Positions 6,771-15,279 of a stretch of 15,279 bases of DNA are shown one piece after another. The stretch is from contig JBOGJI010000007.1 of the NCBI GenBank assembly GCA_050747865.1, positions 1 to 15,279 of the forward strand. Reading direction: 5' to 3'. This DNA comes from JBOGJI01 sp050747865. GTDB lineage: Bacteria; Acidobacteriota; Thermoanaerobaculia; Multivoradales; JAHEKO01. Made by a program: the position numbers and the translations under genes. The notes under the pieces were generated by a model. The model was not told where the DNA came from. It was given only the letters and a program-made list of their open reading frames with translations, and searched no databases. Position 1 is the first letter of the stretch. Each line of letters opens with the position of its first letter.

Positions 6771-6792
6771 GCCATTTCCGTGCCAAAATGGC
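6771..6792 (+). promoter_or_regulatory. Perfect 7-bp inverted repeat before the response-regulator gene
   Basis: GCCATTT (6771-6777) and AAATGGC (6786-6792) flank 8 nt. It fills the 34-nt gap between the solenoid gene and the regulator, ending 6 nt before the ATG. It could be an operator or an RNA hairpin limiting ribosome access. No T-run follows, so it is not a terminator. Confidence 0.4.
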
Positions 6793-6798
6793 AGGCGT

Positions 6799-8207
<1,409 letters not shown>

Positions 8208-8208
<1 letters not shown>

Positions 8209-8942
8209 TGGTCAAGCTCAGCGTCAACGTCAACAAGGTCGCGACGCTGCGCAACGCGCGTGGCGGCACGGTCCCGGACGTCGTACAGGCGGCGCTCAAG
8301 GCGGTCGAGGCCGGCTGCCACGGCATCACCGTGCATCCGCGCCCGGACGAGCGGCACATCCGGCGCCAGGACGTCTTCGACCTGGCCGCGGCGCTGGCGG
8401 AGGGCGTGGAGCTCAACATCGAAGGGTACCCGGCGCCGGAGTGGCTGGAGCTGGTCGAGGCAGTGAGGCCGCACCAGGCGACGCTGGTTCCCGACTCTCC
8501 CGATGTGCTGACATCCAACGCCGGCTGGCGGCTGGACGAGCACGGAGCGTGGTTGCGGGAGGAGATCGTCCCCCGCCTCAAGCACGCCGGCTGTCGTGTG
8601 AGCCTGTTCCTGGAGCCGGACGCCGGTTACGCCGCGCAGGCGGCCGAGACGGGCGCCGATCGCGTTGAGCTCTACACCGAACAGTACGCCCGGGCCTATG
8701 CGACCGGGGAGCGTGACACCGTTTTCGCGACCTATGCCCTCGCGGCTCAGAGCGCCGTCGACGCGGGCCTGGGCGTCAACGCCGGCCACGACCTGAACCT
8801 GGAGAACCTCAGCCACTTGGCGGTGAACCTCCCCGGCCTCGCGGAGGTCTCGATCGGCCATGCGCTGATCTCGGACGCCCTCTACATGGGACTGGAGAAC
8901 GCCGTTCACGTATACCTGGCAGCCATCGAATCCCATCGATGA
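8208..8942 (+). CDS. pdxJ: Pyridoxine 5'-phosphate synthase PdxJ
   Basis: 244 residues. PdxJ condenses 3-amino-2-oxopropyl phosphate with 1-deoxy-D-xylulose 5-phosphate to form pyridoxine 5'-phosphate, the ring-closing step of the DXP-dependent vitamin B6 route, in the cytosol. TIM-barrel motifs seen: SVNVNKVATLRNARGG at the N-terminus, VHPRPDERHIR with catalytic His43, NIEGYP with Glu72, VELYTEQYA, and NAGHDLN with His194. The variant motifs (VNxNK, HPRPDERHIRRQDV, IEGYP, VSIGHALISDALYMGLE) match the Bacteroidetes-type PdxJ rather than the enterobacterial IDHIATLR/HLREDRRHI type. The start is GTG, overlapping the regulator's stop by one base. No better start exists, because homology begins at residue 4. 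It is last in its operon and convergent with glmM, 11 nt away. Confidence 0.96.
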
Positions 8943-8953
8943 CCGGTGACCCG

Positions 8954-10327
8954 CTACCGGCCACCCGCAACCAGCGAAGCTCCCAGCGCTTCTTCGATCG
9001 CGGCTGCCAGTCGATCCGCCATTTGCTCGATCGCGTCCTGCTTCGGTCCCTCGATCATGATGCGGGCGAGCGGCTCGGTGCCAGAATAGCGCAGCAGCAG
9101 GCGACCCTGGCCGTCGAGCTCGGCCTCGATCTGGCGCTGCGTCGCCTGCACCGCGGGTAGCTCGCTGAAGGGCACCCTGGCGGGCACCCGCACGTTGCGT
9201 AGCACCTGGGGGAAGACTTGGAAGTCCGCGAGCAGGTCGGCGAGCGACGCCTCCGAGCGGCGGACGATAGCGGCGATCTGCAGGGCGGTCAGAAGTCCGT
9301 CGCCGGTTGTCGAGAGCGCGCGATGCAGCAGATGCCCGGACTGCTCGCCGCCCAGGAGAAGCCCTTCCCATTCGAGGGCCATGGCGACCTCTCGGTCCCC
9401 CACATCGCAGCGGACGACGTCGATGCCGTGCCGGGCCAGGGAGCGCTCGAGGCCAAGGTTGCTCATCGTCGTGGCGACGATGCGCGGCGGTTCGAGGCGG
9501 CCGCGGCGCTGCAGGTCGCGGGCCCACAGGTAGAGCAGAGTGTCTCCATCCCGGATCCGGCCGGAGGTGTCCGCCAGCAGCACGCGGTCGGCGTCCCCGT
9601 CCAGGGTGAAGCCGAGCTCGGCCCCTTCCCGGGCCGTCGCTTCGGCCACCACCCGTGGGTGGGTGGAGCCGCAGCCACTATTGATGCGCGTCCCGTCGGG
9701 CGTGGCGTGGAGGAGGATGGCGTCGAGGCGCAAGCGCCCGGTCAGCTCGGCCAGCAGGGGGGTGGCGGCCCCGTGCGCGCCGTCGACCACGATGCGCAGT
9801 CCGGCGAGAGTGTCGGCGGCGGGTAGCGTCCCGACGAGGTAGTCTAGATACTGGTTGGCCGCGGTGGCCTCGCGCAGAGGCAGCTCGCCTTCGGCCGGCG
9901 CCACTGAGGGCTGCTCCGCGACCCTGGCCTCCAGCGCCGATTCCCGTTCCGGGCTCCATTTGCGTCCGCGGCGGTCGAACAACTTGATGCCGTTGTCCGC
10001 GGCTGGGTTGTGGCTGGCGGAGACGGCGATCCCGGCGTCGAGGCCCATCTGCTGCACCAGCAGGGCCACCGCGGGCGTCGGCAGGACCCCGGCCCAGCGG
10101 GCGCCAGCTCCCGCGGCCTCGAGCCCTGCGGTCAGCCAGCGAGCGATCTCCGGTGTGCTCGGGCGCGTGTCGCCGGCGAGAAGGACGACCGGGGGGCCGC
10201 CGGCGCGTGCCGCGAGCATGGTGCCCAGGGCCCGCCCAACCGCCGCGACCGTCGGCGCGTCCAGGGGTGGCTCGCCGGCGACGCCGCGAATCCCGTCGGT
10301 GCCGAACAGGCGGGGAGGGGGGCTCAC
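8954..10327 (-). CDS. glmM: Phosphoglucosamine mutase GlmM
   Basis: 457 residues, normal for the family. GlmM converts glucosamine-6-phosphate to glucosamine-1-phosphate, feeding UDP-GlcNAc for peptidoglycan and lipopolysaccharide. Motifs in order: LFGTDGIRG at the N-terminus; the phosphoserine loop SASHNPAADNGIK (103-115, probable phospho-Ser105); metal-binding DGDADR (244-249); sugar-binding GGEQSGH (327-333); phosphate-binding RYSGTEP (414-420). The GEQSGH and SASHNP forms favour GlmM over phosphomannomutase or phosphoglucomutase. The start is GTG, overlapping the cdaR stop in GTGA (10324-10327), with GAGG 7 nt upstream. In Bacillus and Listeria GlmM binds and inhibits CdaA; with cdaA two genes upstream, the same control is plausible here. 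Confidence 0.96.
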   Translation of the reverse strand: MSPPPRLFGTDGIRGVAGEPPLDAPTVAAVGRALGTMLAARAGGPPVVLLAGDTRPSTPEIARWLTAGLEAAGAGARWAGVLPTPAVALLVQQMGLDAGIAVSASHNPAADNGIKLFDRRGRKWSPERESALEARVAEQPSVAPAEGELPLREATAANQYLDYLVGTLPAADTLAGLRIVVDGAHGAATPLLAELTGRLRLDAILLHATPDGTRINSGCGSTHPRVVAEATAREGAELGFTLDGDADRVLLADTSGRIRDGDTLLYLWARDLQRRGRLEPPRIVATTMSNLGLERSLARHGIDVVRCDVGDREVAMALEWEGLLLGGEQSGHLLHRALSTTGDGLLTALQIAAIVRRSEASLADLLADFQVFPQVLRNVRVPARVPFSELPAVQATQRQIEAELDGQGRLLLRYSGTEPLARIMIEGPKQDAIEQMADRLAAAIEEALGASLVAGGR

Positions 10328-11001
10328 TCGCTCGCCTCGTCGTCCGGCGTCCGCAGTCGTACCGTCACCTTCACCACGCGGGGCCGCACGATCTGGACCA
10401 GAGGATCGGTGGAGACGGCTGCCACGGTCTCCTCGAAGCTCCCCTGCCGCTCGTCGAGGGGGATCGGCGTGGTGGACAGCGAGAACGCCTGCGGCAGGTG
10501 CGATGCGGGCCCGCGTACCGTGACTTCGGGCGGCGTCACCGCATGCCCCGCCACGGTCGCGCCCGCGGCCGGCTCGCCGGTGATCCTCGGGTGCACCACG
10601 ACGTCGCGAGTGACCTCCCGGTCGAGGGTCAGCTGCAGCTGCCGCGGCTCGAGCTCGAGGACCTGCAGATCCGTGGACAGGCCCTCGACGTGCTCTTCCG
10701 GCTGCAGGGTCAATTCCACGGTGCCGTCCGGGGTGGTCGAGGCGGCCACCTCCACCAGGACCTGGATGTCCTCGGGCCGCAGCTGGTTGATGCTGCTGGC
10801 CGGTCCCCGCAGCCTGACCGTGGCGCTGGCGGTCGGCTCGAGCAGCAGGTAGCCCTCGGGGACCGCGTAGGCGATCGGGATCTGCAGCGAGCGGTCGACC
10901 CGCGGCTCCCGCTCGCGCTCGCTGACCGTGAACCAGAGCACCACCGCCACCACCAAGGCGAGGATGCGCAGGCCCCAGATGCTCTGGGCTCCGTTGCTCA
11001 A
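10324..11001 (-). CDS. cdaR: YbbR-domain protein, CdaA regulator CdaR-like
   Basis: 225 residues: one N-terminal membrane helix (~10-26, LRILALVVAVVLWFTVSE) and an extracytoplasmic part with two YbbR-like beta domains (~38-116 and ~117-218), each containing a VxxRGPASxL-type turn (VRLRGPASSINQL; VTVRGPASHLPQA). Firmicute CdaR usually has more YbbR repeats, so this is a short form. In Firmicutes CdaR binds the diadenylate cyclase CdaA in the membrane and tunes its activity; the direct cdaA neighbour supports that role here. The start is TTG, overlapping the cdaA stop in TTGA (10998-11001). A strong GGGGAGG 8 nt upstream supports this rare start. The stop overlaps the glmM start by 4 nt. Confidence 0.88.
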   Translation of the reverse strand: MSNGAQSIWGLRILALVVAVVLWFTVSEREREPRVDRSLQIPIAYAVPEGYLLLEPTASATVRLRGPASSINQLRPEDIQVLVEVAASTTPDGTVELTLQPEEHVEGLSTDLQVLELEPRQLQLTLDREVTRDVVVHPRITGEPAAGATVAGHAVTPPEVTVRGPASHLPQAFSLSTTPIPLDERQGSFEETVAAVSTDPLVQIVRPRVVKVTVRLRTPDDEASE

Positions 11002-11789
11002 GCCGAGCGCCTCCCCTGCAGGTAGAGATCGGTGACCAGGTGCCGATACAGGGTGTTGCGCAGGCTGCGCGAATCCAGATCGCGCGCGATCTCGCCGTTC
11101 CAGGCGACCGAGATGACGCCGGTCTCCTCGGAGACCACCACCGTGACGGCGTCGGTCTCCTCGCTGATTCCCAGGGCGGCGCGATGCCGGGTCCCGAACT
11201 CCTTCGACAGCTCGGCGCTCTGGGTCAGGGGCAGGAAGCAGGCGGCGGCGGCGATGCGGTCGTTCTGGATGATCACCGCGCCGTCGTGCAGGGGTGTGTC
11301 GGGCGAGAAGATGTTGATCAGCAGGTCGTAGCTCACGTCCGCGTCGATGCGGATGCCGTTTTCGATGTAGGTGCGCAGCCCGTCCAGGCGCTCGACGACG
11401 ATCAGCGCCCCGATGCGCCGCGACGCCAGGGTGGTGGCGGCGAGCGCGATCTGGTCGAAGGTGGTCTCCACCTTGTTGTGGGTGGCCAGGCCCCCGAGGG
11501 GGTACCGGCCGAACTGGGCGAGGGCGCGCCGGATCTCGTGCTGGAAGAGGACCACGATGGCGAACGGCAGCACGATCAGGAAGGCCTCGATGACGCGCTG
11601 CAGGGTCTCCAGCTCGAACAGCCCCGCGGCGTAGTGCACGAGGGCGACGAGCAGCATGCCGATCAGCACTTGCACCGCGCGCGTGCCGCGAATGAGCAGG
11701 AGCAGGTTGTAGACGACCACGGCGACGAGCAGGATGTCGACCACGTCTCGCAGGTCGACGAGCTCTCGGAGCTCAGCCCACCAGCTCAC
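10998..11789 (-). CDS. cdaA: Membrane diadenylate cyclase CdaA
   Basis: 263 residues. It joins two ATP into the second messenger c-di-AMP, which in well-studied bacteria controls potassium, osmotic and cell-wall homeostasis. Three N-terminal membrane helices (~15-33, 37-57, 67-84) are followed by the DAC domain (~95-245), with the catalytic DGA motif in PLHDGAVII (169-171) and RHR in GTRHRAALGISEETDA (201-203). Both are intact, so it should be active. The frame is open much further upstream, but the true start is GTG 11787-11789 (SWWAELRELV): it overlaps the folP stop in GTGA, has GGGAGAG about 8 nt upstream, and gives the family's normal length. cdaA-cdaR-glmM order is the standard CdaA context. 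Confidence 0.95.
   Translation of the reverse strand: MSWWAELRELVDLRDVVDILLVAVVVYNLLLLIRGTRAVQVLIGMLLVALVHYAAGLFELETLQRVIEAFLIVLPFAIVVLFQHEIRRALAQFGRYPLGGLATHNKVETTFDQIALAATTLASRRIGALIVVERLDGLRTYIENGIRIDADVSYDLLINIFSPDTPLHDGAVIIQNDRIAAAACFLPLTQSAELSKEFGTRHRAALGISEETDAVTVVVSEETGVISVAWNGEIARDLDSRSLRNTLYRHLVTDLYLQGRRSA
11010..11016 (-). promoter_or_regulatory. Strong Shine-Dalgarno supporting the TTG start of cdaR
   Basis: On the minus strand this reads GGGGAGG, 8 nt before the TTG at 11001-10999. It lies inside the last codons of cdaA. Confidence 0.7.
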
Positions 11790-12712
11790 CGGTCGTTCTC
11801 TCCCGCCCCGGCGATCGCCTCCCACAGGCGCAGGAACTGCGCCGTCGCGGCGACGTCGTGCACCCGCACCACGGCGACGCCCTGCAGGGCCGCCCAGCCC
11901 ACCGCCGCCAGGCTGCCGCCCAGCCGCTCGTCGGGCCCGCCGTCGGAGACCGCGGAGATGAAGCTCTTGCGGCTGGCGCCGACGACGACGGGGCAGCCCA
12001 AATCGTGCAGGGCGGCCAGGTTGCGCAGCAGCGCCAGGTTGTGCTCCGCGGTCTTGCCGAAACCGATGCCCGGATCGACGAGCAGCCGTTCGCGCGGGAC
12101 GCCGTCGGCGACCGCCCGCTCGACGCTCCGCGCTAGCTCTCCGGCGACCTCGGCGACCACGTCGGCGAAGCGGATCTGCCGCTGCATGGTGGGCAGATCG
12201 CCGCGGGCATGCATGACGATGGCGGGGCAGCCAGCCTCGCCGACCACGGCGCGCATGGCGGCGTCGGAGAGGCCCGTGACGTCGTTGATCAGGTCGGCGC
12301 CGGCGAGCAGGGCCTCGCGGGCCACCTCCGGCTTGCGGGTATCCACCGAGAGCGGCGCGTCGGTCGCCGCGCGCAGCCGCGTCAGCACCGGCAGCAGCCG
12401 TCGCAGCTCCTCGTCGGCGGGCACGGGGTCGGCGCCGCCCCCGTAGACGCCGCCTCCGGGGCGCGTCGACTCGGCCCCCAGGTCGAGCAGATCCGCGCCT
12501 TCCCGCAGCATCTCCAGGCCCCGTGCCACGGCGGCTTCCGGGTCGAGCCACAGCCCGCCGTCGCTGAACGAGTCGGGCGTTACGTTGAGCACGCCCATGA
12601 TCCGCGGCCGCGCCGCCAGGGCGAGCTGGCGCCCACGGGGCAGCGCTAGAGCCTGTGACTGGATCTCCCGTGGGTCGCGCCGCCTCGTTGTGAGCTCCTG
12701 GACTGCTGACAT
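11786..12712 (-). CDS. folP: Dihydropteroate synthase FolP
   Basis: 308 residues. It condenses p-aminobenzoate with the pterin pyrophosphate to give dihydropteroate in folate synthesis, and is the sulfonamide target. TIM-barrel signatures: IMGVLNVTPDSFSDGG (38-53), LLDLGAESTRPGG (75-87), SVDTRKPEVA, LINDVTGL, VMHARGD, DPGIGFGKT (213-221), GASRKSF (245-251) and a C-terminal VRVHDVAAT. It is slightly longer than usual because ~37 residues precede the barrel. ATG 12710-12712 is supported by GGAAGGGG 8 nt upstream; the frame stays open further upstream but that part is antisense-like shadow of ftsH. It is 62 nt after the ftsH stop, and its stop overlaps the cdaA GTG by 4 nt. Confidence 0.95.
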   Translation of the reverse strand: MSAVQELTTRRRDPREIQSQALALPRGRQLALAARPRIMGVLNVTPDSFSDGGLWLDPEAAVARGLEMLREGADLLDLGAESTRPGGGVYGGGADPVPADEELRRLLPVLTRLRAATDAPLSVDTRKPEVAREALLAGADLINDVTGLSDAAMRAVVGEAGCPAIVMHARGDLPTMQRQIRFADVVAEVAGELARSVERAVADGVPRERLLVDPGIGFGKTAEHNLALLRNLAALHDLGCPVVVGASRKSFISAVSDGGPDERLGGSLAAVGWAALQGVAVVRVHDVAATAQFLRLWEAIAGAGENDR

Positions 12713-12720
12713 TGCGCGCG

Positions 12721-12728
12721 CCCCTTCC
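12721..12728 (-). promoter_or_regulatory. Ribosome binding site for folP
   Basis: On the minus strand this reads GGAAGGGG, 8 nt before ATG 12712. It decides the folP start within a frame that is open far upstream. Confidence 0.65.
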
Positions 12729-12774
12729 GGGCCGCGCCTAGTGTATCGCTGTACGGGGTTTCCCGACGCGGGGG

Positions 12775-14718
<1,944 letters not shown>

Positions 14719-14774
14719 GTCGTTCCCTTAGGCCTCGCGCAAGCGCTCGGCATCAAACACCCTATCAGCAGAGT

Positions 14775-15279
14775 CTAGAACGCCTCGACGGCGGAGGGCA
14801 TTCCGCCCTCCAGCTCGGCGATCCAGACTGGTACCAAGGGCCGCAGACGGAAAGCGTCCTCTATGGTCACTCCCGGCACCCAAGCGATCCGTCGCCCGAC
14901 CACGAGCAACGGCAGACGATCGCGCTCCCGGCGGGGGATCCCCCGATCGATGAGCACCTCCTTGAGGCGCCGGTTCCCCGGCGCCCCCAGCGGCCGCAGC
15001 CGGTCTCCAGGCAGGCGTGTACGAACCACGACGGTGTCCCCGGGATGCAAGGGCAAGGCCAAGCCGGCCCGCCCCGGCGCCCCGCGGAACATCCACGCGG
15101 CCGGCTCGGCGGCTCGCACCCGGAGCGTCTGTCCCGTCTCGGCGATCCAGACCCGCCCCGGAACGGCGAAAGTATAGTGGAACGCGGGCGGCGGCTCCGC
15201 GGGCGTCAGCCACAGCCTGCCGTCGCGCACCTCCCAGCGCCAGCCGTCGCCGCAGTCACAGCCCACGGTCGTCCCGCGC
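14775..15279 (-). CDS. tilS: tRNA(Ile)-lysidine synthase TilS, C-terminal part
   Basis: 167 residues up to a TAG; the frame is open to the window edge, so the N-terminal PP-loop ATPase domain lies outside. TilS attaches lysine to C34 of the CAU-anticodon tRNA-Ile so that it reads AUA. What is visible is the C-terminal substrate-recognition domain: PGDRLRPLGAPGNRRLKEVLIDRGIPRRERDRLPLLV, then a GRRIAWVPG turn, the typical TilS-C pattern. A GTG at 15264-15266 is an internal Val, not the start. It is first of the visible minus-strand genes, 56 nt before ftsH; tilS-ftsH adjacency is common across bacteria and supports the call. The catalytic SGGxDS loop cannot be checked here. Confidence 0.85.
   Translation of the reverse strand, partial: RGTTVGCDCGDGWRWEVRDGRLWLTPAEPPPAFHYTFAVPGRVWIAETGQTLRVRAAEPAAWMFRGAPGRAGLALPLHPGDTVVVRTRLPGDRLRPLGAPGNRRLKEVLIDRGIPRRERDRLPLLVVGRRIAWVPGVTIEDAFRLRPLVPVWIAELEGGMPSAVEAF

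Noticed and set aside
12713..12774. Internal promoter in the ftsH-folP gap (TACACT on the minus strand)
   Set aside because: 4 of 6 to the -10 consensus and no -35 hexamer; transcription from upstream is the simpler reading.
14728..15213. 161-codon minus-strand frame overlapping the tilS end
   Set aside because: It is out of frame with the TilS C-terminal domain, which has the conserved PGDRLRPLG...RLKEVLIDR pattern; this frame is only Arg/Gly/Ala-rich.

Overview
The window reads as ordinary chromosome from a high-GC Gram-negative bacterium. The evidence is a GC-rich coding style on both strands, a lipobox protein and a periplasmic beta-solenoid protein. The gene mix suggests Acidobacteriota or a neighbouring lineage: a Bacteroidetes-style pdxJ, a DUF4301 protein, cdaA-cdaR-glmM joined to tilS-ftsH-folP, and an ECF sigma operon. 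That placement is inference, because no rRNA or other phylogenetic marker is present. I see no CRISPR array, tRNA, rRNA, insertion sequence or phage gene. Genes cover nearly everything; the only sizeable non-coding stretch is 3835-4067.

Layout. (1) 1-1104 (+): the 3' part of a 2-oxoacid dehydrogenase E2 gene. (2) 1129-3834 (-): a two-gene unit, DUF4301 protein followed 9 nt later by an unknown lipoprotein. (3) 3835-4067: a divergent intergenic region. It holds a good sigma-70-type promoter on the + strand and, 41 nt after its -10 box, a clear intrinsic terminator placed BEFORE the first gene of the next operon. (4) 4068-8942 (+): ECF sigma factor, probable membrane anti-sigma factor, a membrane protein with an exported bactofilin-like beta-solenoid, an NtrC-type sigma-54 activator, and pyridoxine 5'-phosphate synthase PdxJ. 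The last four are tightly packed. (5) 15279-8954 (-): tilS (partial), ftsH, folP, cdaA, cdaR (YbbR), glmM, convergent with pdxJ.

How they work together. The minus-strand operon groups tRNA-Ile lysidine modification, membrane proteolysis, folate synthesis, c-di-AMP synthesis with its regulator, and the first committed step toward peptidoglycan precursors. It looks like a fusion of the ftsH-folP-glmM arrangement of many Gram-negatives with the cdaA-cdaR-glmM arrangement of Firmicutes. Its last four genes are linked by three consecutive 4-bp stop/start overlaps, each with a GTG or TTG start. The plus-strand operon looks like an envelope-sensing module: an ECF sigma, a membrane partner without the classical zinc motif, and a periplasmic solenoid protein. 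The most interesting unexplained signal is the possible transcription attenuator (or roughly 65-nt RNA) in the leader of the ECF sigma gene.
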